The notes: a model not told the origin generated them from the letters alone. A DNA stretch of 64,000 nucleotides from Colocasia esculenta (GCA_014218235.1 JACBKR010001245.1:965723-1029722), one strand, 5' to 3'; positions 35,341 through 47,400 are shown, counted from the stretch's first letter. Numbers and translations are program-made.

Positions 35341-35721
35341 TAGGGTTGCAAACGGGTCGGGTTCAGAATCAGAAACACATATTTCGATTTCGATTTCGAT
35401 AACCGAAATATAATTTCGATTCCGATTTCGATAAAATCGGAATGGTTAATTCTGATTCTGTTCCGATTCCGATAACATTACCGGAACCGAAATTTCGATA
35501 AGTTAAGGTGTTTACCATAATTTTACTTTTTACGTTTATGATAATTTATCGGAATAACCGATACCGATTCTGATTATTTTTCAATGTCGATTTCGATAAT
35601 TTATCGGAATATCCGATACCGATTCGATAAGCTATCGGTATCATTTTTCGATTCCGAAACTGATAATTTTTATCGGAATCGAGTCGGAATATCAGAATAA
35701 CGGATTTCATTTACACCCCTA
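35341..35721. mobile_element. hAT-type MITE, 381 bp, exact 8-bp target duplication
   Basis: It starts TAGGGTTGCAAACGGG and ends TTTACACCCCTA, and is flanked on both sides by ATTTGTAT (35333-35340 and 35722-35729). The interior is built from CGATTTCGAT, CCGATTCCGAT and TTATCGGAAT words in both orientations, so it can fold extensively. No coding capacity. Confidence 0.9.
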
Positions 35722-36031
35722 ATTTGTATCAAAGTAGAAAAAAACAAGAATTCATGGTTAATTAACACATCTGAGACTGACATAACTGCGTCTATTCTGT
35801 CCTGTTATCAAATTAACCTGGCTACGTACATAAATCTGCAGAGACCGTCCGATACGACCATTTCCATTAATGGTGCTTCAAGCAAAGTGTCGTGTTGATC
35901 CTTATTTTTAAATGACATTAACCTTTTCGGTCATGAAAGCATTCAAATAATTAATAGCTCTCAATTGCAGAAAAATTTCTACTAACGTCAACTCAACTCA
36001 ATGAAATAATTAATTAATCTTAACAAGTTAG

Positions 36032-36064
<33 letters not shown>

Positions 36065-36065
<1 letters not shown>

Positions 36066-36242
36066 ATCAAATCATTGTTTTGAATTAACGGACTTGATAA
36101 TTAACTAGCTAGCGGTTATCAAGACATATTAAGTTTTATCAAAGTGGCTCAAAAGTCCCCAAAATGTATAAATATATATATTATCAAGTCCCCGCTAGCT
36201 AGTTAATTATCAAGTCCGTTAATTCAAAACAATGATTTGATT
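36065..36242. repeat. Perfect 51-bp inverted repeat with 76-bp spacer
   Basis: The left arm 36065-36115 (AATCAAATCATTGTTTTGAA...) is matched by its exact reverse complement at 36192-36242. Arms include TAACTAGCTAGCGG. TA-runs flank the outer ends. It could be a young MITE or a hairpin-forming duplication; no mature small RNA is recognised. Confidence 0.85.
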
Positions 36243-36400
36243 ATATATATATATAATTTATTAAGTTATCACTAATAAATACTGATAAATCTTCATAATT
36301 TCATTCTCTCAAATATGATAAAGTTATCAACTCTGATAATTTTATTTGTCAAAATAAAAATCTTAAAAACTAATATATCTTATATATAGATAACTACTTA

Positions 36401-36606
36401 AGTGGCGTTTGATAGCACTTATTTAAAAAATATGAAATCTAATTTTTCATCTATATATTATCTAAATCTATAATTTGATAAGTACTTAATTAACATATAT
36501 TAGACTTCTATTAAGAATTGTTTGATAGCTAACTTAAATAAAGTCTAAATTAATATATTATTCCTCATGAATATCCCTACCAAAAAAACCCTTTCTTCCC
36601 AACAAC

Positions 36607-36659
<53 letters not shown>

Positions 36660-38353
36660 TTCGGCTTTTAGAGCAAACCCGCCTAGAGTGCAAAGAGAAG
36701 TAGGAAGCCGGAGATGGAGTCCCCCCACTAGGAGCCACTGTTGACCCGATCCCTCTACACCCAGGAACGATGCCGTCGTCGCTGCCCATTCTGGCTTCTA
36801 AAGCAAACCCTCCCAGAGAGCAGAGAGAAGTAGGGAGCTAAAAATTGAGATGCAGTATTCAGTCTCCGATGTGGATCCATCATATGGGGAATTAGCTGAA
36901 TTTGGTAGATGGATGAGTGATCTCACCAACACTGCCCCTCGTCTGGGGTGGGGAGGGGGATGAAAGGTGGGCAAAGGAGACTCATCGGGGCCTCTACCCC
37001 CGCCCTTTCCCATCTGTACAGTGACCGCACCTGGTTCCATGTGTCTACTTCTTCTCTATTCGTCCACTTCTGTCCCTCCAATGTCTGGGGCCAAGAGAAA
37101 TATGGCGGCAAAGACGAATCCAAAAAATTTGTTCAGTGGGGTCACTCCAATTATTTTTTAATATTTATATAATTTATATTATATATATATAATTTTAAAT
37201 ATATATTTAAAATAAAAAAGAAATATTTCAATAAAAATACATTCTTGAAATTGGACACCGTCAATTTCAGTGGGATCACTCCCATATAAAAACCCCTCAA
37301 AACCCACAACTTAAATGGTCATTTCTAAAAAAAGAAAAATCAGTGGGGTCACGTGACCCTACTGAATATGCTATGCGTCCGTCCATGGTAGGGCCCCTCA
37401 TGCAACAACATCTATGCGGGAAGTTGATGATGTGAAGGAGCAACAGGCGTTGGATTTGCCTCATCCGCACCATGCTCCCGAAGACATCCGCTTGGCATCA
37501 GGGAAGTAGGGATGGATTCCGGAAGCTATAAGAGGAGTGCGAGGACGTTGAACGGAAGGGCAAGGCATACGGGGAGGCAACGGAAATGCGAATACGGTGA
37601 CTATACGAGAATAGGGAGGGGAGGGTTCAGAAATCTGTGCCGCCCCTAAGAGGATAAGAAGCCCCCTCACGTGCAGCGCCGGGCTGGGGAGGGATCTGCT
37701 CTAGGCATAGACGGATCGAGCTTGTACTGAGTGGGGTCACGTGACCCCACTCAAATTTTTTTTCTTCTTAAACAACCATTTAAATTGGAGATTTGAGGAG
37801 GATTTATATAAGGGGTGACCCCACTGAATTGTCTAATTGTGGTCACCTCTTATGTATAATATATTTATTTATATTATATATAATATATTATTTATATAAA
37901 TATTAAAAAATATTTAAATGACCCCCACTCAATAAAATTTCTGGATCCGTCTCTGGCTCCAGGTACATGATGGCCAGGGGAGGTGGAGCTCAACTCATTC
38001 GTGCCGAGAGGGAGGAGAAGTGGAGGCTGGGGAGGAACCCATTGGAGATCTCGGCGGAGGAGCTCGACTCTCTATCGAGGATCTCGGCGGAAGAGCTCCA
38101 CATCCTATCGAGGGAGGAGTAGCAGAGGATGGGGGAGGCGGAGCGCTTATCAAGGATCTCGACGCCCTATCTCTGTAAAAGAGACAATTTGGATGAGAAA
38201 AAAATGTCCTAACCTCACTTTTTTTTAAGAGACAATTTAAGACACAAGACGTCTTTTCATATATTTATTAAGAGATTTTACCAAACAATCTAAAAATACA
38301 ATGTCTAACGACTTTATACAATAGATGTATATTAAGAGTTATCAAACAAACCC
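36401..38353. mobile_element. Non-autonomous DNA element (about 1.95 kb), same family as 19297-19983
   Basis: The left end AGTGGCGTTTGATAGCACTT and the right end read inward GGGTTTGTTTGATAACTCTTAATA match the right and left ends of the 19.3 kb element, so the two lie in opposite orientation. TTA flanks both ends. The interior differs: a (CT)n tract (36608-36653), two copies of GCAAACCC(G/T)CC..GAGAGAAGTAGG-type sequence (36661 and 36788), an inverted pair of about 250-bp repeats, and a GC-rich block (37380-37700). There is also a GGAGGAGCTC/ATCTCGGCGG repeat near 38040-38170. No transposase domain. Confidence 0.55.
37129..37961. repeat. Inverted pair of about 250-bp repeats
   Basis: 37129-37383 and 37707-37961 are diverged reverse complements. 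Each holds CAGTGGGGTCAC..., an AT-rich stretch, a 'CAAATCTCCAATTTAAATGG'-like segment and GTGGGGTCACGTGACCC. Each ends next to a GACGGATCC/CGTCCGTCC word. The 320-bp GC-rich spacer lies between them. Confidence 0.65.
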
Positions 38354-39299
38354 TTAATCTTCTTTCGTTCCCTTATTCGGGTCCAAAGGACTTGGAGATA
38401 GCTCTCTATATATCCTAAACCGCGCATTCTCGTAGTGGTGCAATGGAAACTGCGACACTGCAGCGGCCGAATGAAATTTCAGGTGCATGCATGCCTTACT
38501 TGCTTAAAGGATGACACACACACGCCCGTGCGTACACACACATATCTTGTAAATTATCATATTTTTTTAATTATTCATATGCATACCCTTGATTCTTATG
38601 AATTTGTCAAAAATATTTCGGATACATCGAGATATAGTTGTAGTACTTGCTGTCTTTGCCATGTTCAAATCAGAAATTTAGACTTTGTAAGGCATGATAA
38701 GATCTCATGAATTAGTAGGAGGTATTTTTTTAGTTCTTTTTAGTATTTTTCTAACATAGTTTTTGATGGGTATAAGAATGTATAGCCGTATAGGAGAAAT
38801 ATCTTTTACCAATTCATAGAATTCAGGGGTTATATATATACATATATAAATATAAATCACAGAGATATACATACATAAAAATTCCCTTTTTAAATTCCCC
38901 TTTCACAAAAGAGATTGGTATCCAAAAAATTGTTTAATACTATTTCAACATTCAAAATATTAATTCCCTTTGCAAGTTTGCATAACCCATCATTATGTAT
39001 TTTCTACTTGAACTCCTCCCTCCACACTTGGTTGATTGGCCCCCTTCCTTACACACCAACCCTCGTGCAGATTTGCAAACACTAACTAGATCAAAAGGCA
39101 CATTTACGTGTTTGATCTAGTTAATAAAAAAAATATTACTACGCTCAAGCATGCCGAACTAATTTAGTTCGGTATGACTAACCTATACTATCTCTTTATT
39201 TCATGTGATTCTATCTTAGTAAAATTGTATGTTGTTCTCAGCGGTGTCAATTTTTTGGTTGTTATTGGAGCGGTGTTGTTGGATTCATAATCTACAATT
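38354..39299. other. AT-rich intergenic DNA
   Basis: No gene seen. Contains ACACACAC and TATATA runs (38510-38550, 38832-38850). Confidence 0.5.
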
Positions 39300-39590
39300 T
39301 GTGTAGTCATAAATTATAGTTTGTTCGTGATTGGGTGAAATCTTGTTACTGAACAATTAGATATGGAGCGTTGTTCACGACGACCGGGTCTTCGCCCTCG
39401 GGCTATTCTTCGCAGAACTTACTCATGAGATAGATCTTCTTCTATGGAGTTCTGATCGTCTTTTTCTTTTTGTTGATATGTTCTTGTCTATGCCTCTGGT
39501 TGTCACTATCTTCTTCTTATTAATAAAATACTTCGGCCTCTTTTGACCTTTTTATTTTTTTTTTTAAAGGACGGTTTGGGTTAAAACAAA
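39300..39590 (+). mobile_element. Retroposon (LINE-like) 3' tail
   Basis: TGGAGCGTTGTTCACGACGA, CGCCCTCGGGCTATTCTTCG, TGCCTCTGGTTGT and TTATTAATAAAAT..TTCGGCCTC match in order the segment 47195-47390, followed by a T/A-rich tail. The 5' end is not defined. Called LINE-like because of the shared 3' end, apparent 5' truncation and terminal tail; no reverse transcriptase is seen. Confidence 0.5.
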
Positions 39591-40249
39591 AAAAAAAGAT
39601 TAGAGGCATAATGTATCAGTTCCTCCAATATGGGAAGAAGATTTCTATCTATTACTTGTCCGATATCGAAGAATAACATGATCAAATATAACTGCAATCT
39701 AATCTGATAATATAACCTATTGCATTCAGATTACATAATTATCTTCTTCTTTTTTAATTATATATCAATATTGATACTAATATCTCTACTCTAATGCTAC
39801 CCCAGTCAAGGGTACGCACACACAAAGACAGAGAAGGTGTGTTACCTTTGTTGCACACAGCTATGAATGCCAGGAGGGCATCAGAGATGGGAATAGAATA
39901 AGATGGATCATATGCCTTAATCAGATGGTGACTATGACATGCACTTGGTTTGAAGAAGAACAAGAACAAGTTGTCGATGTTTTAGCTGTCAAAGTGCTAC
40001 TACTTGCTCATCATATCCATCTGTAAAATTTGGTGCACAGTTTCAGGTTTCTAGAAGCTCTAAATGCAATCTTTTTCACGTTAATCCCCTGCAGCCATTC
40101 CCCATTAAATGAGTCTTCATCAAGAGGGGTGATGCCATTCCCTAGCAACTTTTCAGAGTGAGTGAAAAGAATAAAGAAGCTGGAACTAGATCTTTAATTT
40201 ATAAGGATAAGATGTATATATTGTTCTAATTTTTAGGGTTTTTTTTTTG

Positions 40250-40385
40250 GGTTGCAAAGCCAATGTTTTTGGAATTTTTTTTTAAACCCGTTTCTCCTAA
40301 GACTTGGACATTTGATCGACTTTATCCTTATGTATAGGGAGAGTCAATCACTATGCCACTCTTCGGTGTACTCTAATTTTATAGT
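40250..40385 (-). mobile_element. Possible tRNA-related SINE head
   Basis: In minus sense GAGTGGCATAGTGATTGACT is followed about 40 bases later by GTCCAAGTCTTAGGAG and then an A-rich tail, an arrangement like tRNA A and B boxes. Matches to the box consensus are weak. Confidence 0.25.
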
Positions 40386-43002
40386 TTAGTAACACACCTT
40401 CCTAATATATTTTAAATAAGATAAATAATTAGAAATTTCTATCAGATGTTTGACTTATTGTTTATTCTCCAACAAAATTGTAACTCATGTACGGTAAATG
40501 TTATCTCATGTTACAGTATATGTTAAGTCTTGTTATAACAAGGACCTTTCTATTAAAGTTAAGAACTCTTAATTAATTTGTCATTTTAAATATAGCAATC
40601 AATACACACCAGAATCCCCTTCTTTATGAAGTATTTTTTACTTCTTTATGATAAATGATGATGTGGCACATCTTTATGAGTCAGTGTCAAATTTGATGTA
40701 AAAAAAAATGATGTTAATAAACCAGTTTCCTTTTCACAACTTGATCTCTTTAGGTTTGAGATGTCCACAAGTTCTTGTCAGAATAAAGAGGAGAGTATTT
40801 CTGAAGGGAGTCATTTGCCCATAGTACCACGCTGATCTTTTTAACTAAGTACATGTGCACTTATCTTCTTCGAAATGTTATTTTCACATTAAATTCTAAG
40901 TATAGGAGGCTACACATGCCATTCTCCCCATGTCACAGCTAAGCTGACCCCATATGATTTGCACCACTCTTAAAAAATTCCACCATGATGCTTCCTCTTC
41001 CTCTTTACTTTTGGGGGACTGCTGGGGAGTTTGGTTGGGGGGGGGGGGGGGGGGTACTCCTAGTTCCTTGGGTCCCCACAACTCTTCCTTTGCATTATAT
41101 ACCCCTCTCTCTCCCATGTGGAAGTGGTGTAGAATGACCCACAAGTACTAGTCACTTCACTCACAAGTGTCACACCCCAGTCTTACAAACAGCATGCATC
41201 CTGGCCCCAAAAGCAAATAATCTCAAAAGGGAAAACAAAACTTTGGCCCTAATGAGTGTGACAGAATTAAGCCTCAACAGTGTCCTCTAGGGAAGTCTCA
41301 CTCAGATTTTGCTGGTGAAGGGCAAGTGATGGCTCCATTGGAGGGGGCAGCATCCCCACATGCCCCCCTTTTTACACAGGCTTCTTGTTGTGGCTTCAGT
41401 TTTCTGCCCTCTCTTTTGGACCTTTAACCCCCTCCTTTTATTCCTTTCCTTAGCTATGCACCCACCTCTTTGCTGCAGCCAAGGTTAAAGTTAATTGTTG
41501 CTCACGTAGGAGTCAAGCAAGCTCTGTGTGTAAAGCTAGCTAGATGTTGCTTCCATCCAAAGAGATGGTGGGGTGGTTTCCTGAGGAATACATTTGCTGG
41601 GTGTTCAATATGGAGGCTATATTAATTAACAAGAGGGGATGAGAAGAAGATAGCATGAAGGGGGGTACAAGATCTCCTATGATCTTATTCAGGAGTGCCA
41701 GATCTTCTATGATCTTCCTTTAACCTTTTTTTTTTTTTTTACCATAGTCATGTCCTACTTTGATCTGCTTGGGTGAAGAATGGTTACATGGGGTTGGGAA
41801 TGTGGTGTAGGCCTTCTTTCTGTCGCCACCAAAGGGTACCATTTACCACTACTTGCATGTAGGAGCAGAGAACAAAGGCCAAAGTGCTGCTCGATCTAGC
41901 TAGAAAGCTTAGTTATCTCTGCTTGAAATGATGCAGCTGAGGGAAACTTGATGCACTCTCTCACTTTGTACTTACAAGTATGATCTGTAAACATCTTTAT
42001 CCTCTCCTCTGTTTCTCCACCTACTATTCATACAAGTATATATGCCATTTTCCACCTTTCTTGCAGTGGGTTATCTCTAACTAATAAGAATAATTAGGTT
42101 AATCACCAGATCAATCTTTTATCCAAGTAATTAAGGTGTCATCTAACTATTTACCCATGATGTTGTGGTGGTGATGGTGATGGTGTGATTGTGACTTACT
42201 ATAAATGACAACGGCAGTTTGGTGCTCTTGTTGCTTGTTGGCCAGACAGTGTTAGTGGCAAAGAGGAGAAGGTGAGGATAAGGATGAAATGTTGGAGGAC
42301 AAAATGAAAAGAGTAATACCTACCCCTAAGTGTAAAAACAAGCATAATATAAATTGATTTATTCTTATGTGATTAGTCTACATATATAAAAGTAGTGACA
42401 GATACAAGTTGAGACAACAAATAATATATATCCCTAAATCTTATGTTTTGTTTTTATATATACATTAAGAGACATATTTATTGCAAGACACCTCTTGCAT
42501 TATATAGGTGATGTGGATTACTTGGAAAGTAATCCTATTAGTTGAAAAAGAGAGAGAGAAGAATTTTGTCAAACACTCAATAGAATTATTTTTCAAACAA
42601 TTCACATCACCTTTATTACTAGACATGTCTTATAATAAACATTTCTCATACACTAATCATATAGGAGTTGAACAATGTATATCACACTTGTTGCACAATT
42701 AGATGCACAGAAAATATGATAAATATTACTCTAGGAGAAAATCAGAGGAGGAAGAAGAGATAGATCCATGTGGGCCAAATCCAGGTCCCTTACTACACAG
42801 GGTGCTATAGAACATCCTAAATGATACTATTATAAGATACTTTCTTATATGTGGAATACCAAAAATGATGCCTTCCAAGGTTCTTCAGGCATATATGTAC
42901 TCCTTTATCTGGCTTTTACATGTCTGGTTTGAAATTATTGAAATCCAAAAACTCAAGGACTTGGATTTACCATTCCTATTTGTAAAATATGAAACTTATC
43001 AC

Positions 43003-43066
<64 letters not shown>

Positions 43067-43539
43067 GAACTCATCAGACATCTTCCAAACGTGAAAAGAG
43101 ATAGTGGGTCATTAGGTTTGCTTTCCTATCGAAGGAATTCTATTAAGCAAGTACTGTTCACTAATCCCACCAAACATAAGGGAGGGTTTCTGCACTTTTC
43201 AGTTAATTAGGATAGTAATTGATCATGCATAAAAGTACTTCTAGACAAATCAGAGTTTTTCATAGTTCACTAGCATGGAATAATGGCCAGTAATAGTGTA
43301 GCAAGAAGCATGAGAGAGAAGTCTAATCAAGAGCAAAACAAAACATGTGCCCTCAAATCACCATCCTAATTTGAGCCCACACTTTCCTCTTTGAATTTGG
43401 GTTGACATGGACATATCACAACATGCTTTGAATGGGGGACACAATGATTGTGACGTTTGAAGAGCACCTCCCACCTCAACAATCACCCTACTCAACCAAA
43501 CACTCATTGTCTTCTCACTTTTTGATTTGAACTCTTTTT

Positions 43540-43625
43540 ATAGGTAAGTGTAGGGGGGGAGAATTTGAACTTAAGATCCAAAGTATATAATAGAGAGTCT
43601 TAACCACTGAACTATTCTTTGTTTA
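43540..43625 (-). mobile_element. Possible tRNA-related SINE head
   Basis: In minus sense TAGTTCAGTGGTTAAGACTC resembles a pol III A box and, 30-odd bases on, AGTTCAAATTCTCCC resembles a B box. No discrete poly(A) end was fixed. Confidence 0.35.
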
Positions 43626-43714
43626 CAATGAAGGGTCTTTTTTTTTAATATGTACTTTCCTGTAAATTGAATTCATTATGATGAATATAGGTAGTTGGAT
43701 AATCGATTAAAAAA

Positions 43715-43767
<53 letters not shown>

Positions 43768-44861
43768 TTTTATGCATTGGTTTTTTAATCTTTTATGAGC
43801 AATGGAGCTAAAGGAAATTTGATTTCTCTTGAGCTAAATATGTCTTCTTTCTACTGAATTAGGCACCATGTGTGGGGTTCTTGCTTGTGCATCCTAACTA
43901 GTTAAGATTAAGACCAAAACATTGCATTTTCCTTTTCTTTTCTTTGACATTGCAATACAAGTGTTAGCAACAAGTCTCACATGCAACTTGGAGCATCAGA
44001 AGATTACTTTTGACCTTTTGTCATGTACTCTAAAGTTAAAACAGCATATGAAATGCATTTACCAACACTACCATGCAAGCATGATGACACAAGTGTGGTG
44101 GTGATTCCTCTACATCACATCTTAGCAGAAAGGTACTTGGAATATTGGAATGAGATTCCCCATGGATGGGATTATGGGGAATTTTTCCTCTTGCCCTTCT
44201 GTAAGCACAGTCATCATCATCATATCATTAGAAGATCAAAAAGACAAGTAGAGTTGGACACAGATTCTGAGGAAAGGAACCAATTAAACAGTAACTTTTG
44301 GAAAGTGAATGCCACATGATCTGCTAAAGTTTGGTGCAGCAGTGAGGTATATATATCGTTTATTCTTTCGTCTAACAAAAGGTTAGTGAGTTGTGGATTC
44401 TGTAGAATCCCACTATATGATGACTTAGACGCTTAATTGATGTATGATTCCCAAAGTAACTTGGTTTTGTACGTCACTAAAGTTTCATTAAAACGAACCA
44501 CATTATTGAATGATTAAGAATGGTTGAATGAGTCAAAAATAGGTTGCTTGTTTCAAGTAGATTCTAGGCAAGTCCACATCTAACTTGTAACTAAGGTAAT
44601 GTGGGAAACACAAAGGATATAATTAAACAAGGGTTTAATGTTATTATAGAGAACGCATTCAGAAGAATGAGGTCAATTATTTATAAATAATGTGACTTTT
44701 CAACTGCTGTGCAATTCAGATATTTCACATATAACTTGATTCCAAGTTCATTCCTCTTCCAGTGGGTCGTCTTCTGGTCGATATATATTACGTCCATCTC
44801 GCAAAGGGGGTGTTAAAATTTACCTCCCGAACACCCGAGAACGTTCACTACAAAAAAAGTA

Positions 44862-45160
44862 AGATATGTAGACGGCTGAAAGCCGTCTACAAAAATGAAA
44901 AAGCCGTCTACAAAATTTTTCGTAGACGGCTTTGCAACCGTCTACACAGCCGTCAACTAAAATGTCGTCTACAAAACATACGTAGACGGATTTTTGTAAC
45001 CGTCTACAAAAGTAAGATAAGTAGACGACTGCACACCCATCTATGTACGTATGTAGACGGATTTTGTAGCCGTCTATGAAAAACTTATATATAGACAGCT
45101 TCAAAAGCCGTCTACATATAATTATTTGTAGACGGCTAAAGGAGCCGTCTAGATATCTTT
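44862..45160. repeat. Left CACTA subterminal repeats
   Basis: About 18 copies of GTAGACGGC or its complement GCCGTCTAC in both orientations, spaced 10-25 bases apart, with some variants (GACGACTG, GACAGC). In En/Spm-type elements such repeats are binding sites for the TNPA-like protein. Confidence 0.85.
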
Positions 45161-45189
45161 TATTCACCAAAAAAAATAATGTCAAAAGT

Positions 45190-45850
45190 GAGCCGGTGGG
45201 GGGGGGGGGGTGCAGGGGGCCGCCGGAACTGGTGCCGGTGGGGGGGTGGCAGGGGGCCGCCGTAACTGGTGCCGGGGGGGTGCGGTAGGGGGGTGGGGCT
45301 GGGGGCGGGGTCGCCGGGGCTGGTGGGTGGGGGATGGTGGCAGTGGGGGCGGGGCTGGGAGGGGTGGCAGGGAGCCGCCGGAGCTGGTGGGGGGGTGCAG
45401 TGGAGGGGTGGCAGGGGGCCGCCGGAACTAGTGCCGGGGGGGGGTTGCGCAGTGGGGGGGGGGGTGCGGCAGGGGGGTGGGGCTGGGGGCGGGGTCGCCG
45501 GGGCTGGTGGGGGGGGGGGTGGTGGCAGTGGGGGCGGGGCTGGGAGGGGTGCAGGGAGCCGCGGAGCTGGTGGGGGGTGGTGGCAGTGGGGGCGGGGCTG
45601 GGAGGTGGGGGGGTGCAGTGGAGGGGGCGGCAGTGGGGTGGGGGGGGGGGGGGGGGGGGGCGGGGCTGGGGGGACGGGCGGCAGGGTCTCCGGGGCTGAG
45701 GGGGGGGGGGGGGTGGGCAGTGGTGGGCAGTGTGGGGGGGGTGTTGGCAGGGAGCAGCGGAGCTGGTGGGGGGGTGCAGTGGGGGGGGGCAGAGCTGGGG
45801 GGGGGGGACGGCAGTGGGGTAGAGGTTGGCCTGGAAGGTGCAGTTGGCGT
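45190..45850. repeat. G-rich minisatellite core of the CACTA element
   Basis: Degenerate repeats of GGCAGGGGGCCGCCGGAACTGG, GGTGCCGGGGGGGT and GGGGCTGGGGGCGGGG with G runs up to about 20. Long Gly-rich (plus) and Pro-rich (minus) frames are artefacts of composition. Next to it (45860-46075, minus sense) a less repetitive GC-rich stretch reads RRGCPHEFKLRPTGSSNT; it might be a captured gene fragment, unidentified. Confidence 0.75.
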
Positions 45851-46639
45851 GTTCTCCCGCGGAGACCGAGTCTTCTGATGAACTCTAAGCAGTCGGCGAT
45901 GGCGTTGGCGTACAACGTGTTGGAGCTCCCCGTCGGCCGCAGTTTAAACTCGTGCGGGCAGCCGCGCCGCACATCGTATACGAAGCTTCTTCTGTAGCTC
46001 CTCTCGCATCGGCGGCCTGCTCTGCTGCCATGGTGGCGGAGCCGTCGAAGAGCGTGCAGAGGAGAGAGGGCGAGATGAGAGGTAACCAGCGCCCGGGGGA
46101 GGGGGGAAAATTTAAGGATTTGGCGCCGAGGGGAGCCCGGGGGAGGGGGGGAAATTTAAAAGATTTTCCGCCCAGGGGAGCCCCGGGAGGGGGGGGGGGA
46201 ATTTAAAAGTTTGGTGACGCGGGAAATATTTTCAAGATTTGGCGTGATTTTTAGAGTTGAGAATATTAAGATTTTATTTATAATATTTAAGATATTAAAA
46301 TCTTAAAACATATAAATTATATTAAAATATTATTTATAAATAAAAACCATCAACATTAAATATCTATTAGAATATTAATTTCATGTATTAATATAAATGT
46401 AAATTAAATAGTATTTAAATTAATTTATAAATAAAGATGTACAAATTTATTAATTTTACATATAGAATGTATTATTTTTAAAATTAATTAAAATTAATAT
46501 CAAAAATATATTATCATCTAATAACTTGTGTTTAAAATTTCATCTTAATTAGATTGTTTAAATATAAAATTTTACAAAACTTTAAATAAATAATTTGATT
46601 GCGTAACATATGTATATAGTTTGATATACAAATGTCAGA

Positions 46640-47010
46640 TATGTAGACGGCTTCCAGAAGCCGTCTACATATGTGGATATGTAGACGGCTTAAAGAAGCA
46701 GTCATAAATAGAACATATGTAGACGGATTTATGAATCCGTCTTATATATGTTATGCAGACGGCTGCAGAACACGTTACATATGTTAGATTTATAGACGGC
46801 TCCTTTGAGCTGTCTACTATCCAACATATGTAGACGGCTTCTGGAAGCGTCTATATATGTTATGCAGACGGTGCAGAACACGTTCACATATGTTTGATTT
46901 ATAGACGGCTTCTTGAAGCCGTCTACATATCCAACATAGTAGACGGCTTCTGGGAAATCCTATATAATATTCTTTTTGTAGTCGGCCGCGATTTACAGCC
47001 GTCTACATAT
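46640..47010. repeat. Right CACTA subterminal repeats
   Basis: Copies of ATGTAGACGGCTTC(T/C)GGAAGCCGTCTA form small palindromes, about 10 in all, with variants such as CAGACGGCTGCAGAACACG. Confidence 0.8.
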
Positions 47011-47400
47011 ACCATATTTCTTGTAGTGGTCCCCGAGCCCACTGCGTCGATAGATGCTATTAATATGCCGTTCAATCTTCAACTTCAGATTTGGGATGAA
47101 GGTTTCGTCTGTAACGACCTACTAAAGTGGAAAATATTTCATGCCTGACTTTCGATTTGATCAAGAGATATCTGAATTGGAATCGGATGAGGATTTTATG
47201 GAGCGCTGTTCTCGTCGACCAGACTTACGCCCTCGGGCTGTTCTTTGGCGAACTCATTCATGGGATAGATCATCCATGGAGTTTTAGGTTGCTTTTAGTT
47301 TCTTGGTTTTCTGTATTCGGCTTGCCTCTGGTTGTTACAAACTCTTTTTATTAATAAAAATTCGGCATTCCTCGGCCTTTTACCAAAAAAAAAAAAAAAC

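Larger units (their letters stand above)
39591..44740. other. Intergenic DNA with microsatellites
   Basis: No gene can be supported. Simple repeats are an 18-base G run at 41037-41054, (GA)n at 43003-43063 and (TA)n at about 43718-43766. There is also a GATCT(C/T)CTATGATCTT duplication at 41669-41720. The 41200-41900 part is less AT-rich and carries no recognised exon or miRNA. Confidence 0.45.
44846..47028. mobile_element. Non-autonomous CACTA element, 2.18 kb
   Basis: Ends CACTACAAAAAAAGTAAG (left) and CACTACAAGAAATATGG (right, read inward) are classic CACTA/En-Spm termini. Flanking triplets are GTT and GTC (a 3-bp duplication with one mismatch). Dense subterminal repeats of TAGACGGC/GCCGTCTA occupy both ends. 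The core holds a G-rich minisatellite and an AT-rich block (46200-46640). No TNP2-like transposase or TNPA-like gene is seen, so it depends on a related autonomous element. Confidence 0.9.
44750..47400 (+). mobile_element. Retroposon (LINE-like) remnant interrupted by a CACTA element
   Basis: Sequence right of the CACTA element (47029-47400) contains the same 3' segment as 39300-39590. It ends CCTCGGCCTTTTACC followed by 15 A. The reading CCCGAGAACGTT|...|GTCCCCGAGCCC across the insertion suggests that 44750-44845 is the upstream part of the same unit. A short open frame (47127-47354) with WSAVLVDQTYALGLFFGELI is part of it, without a known domain. Confidence 0.5.

Noticed and set aside
41290..41730. 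Possible microRNA precursor in the less AT-rich intergenic part
   Set aside because: None of the conserved plant miRNA sequences I know is present, and no convincing hairpin with a 21-nt duplex was found by eye.
45160..45997. Long Pro-rich (minus) and Gly-rich (plus) frames
   Set aside because: They are produced by the G-rich minisatellite of the CACTA element, have no domain, and are open on several frames at once.
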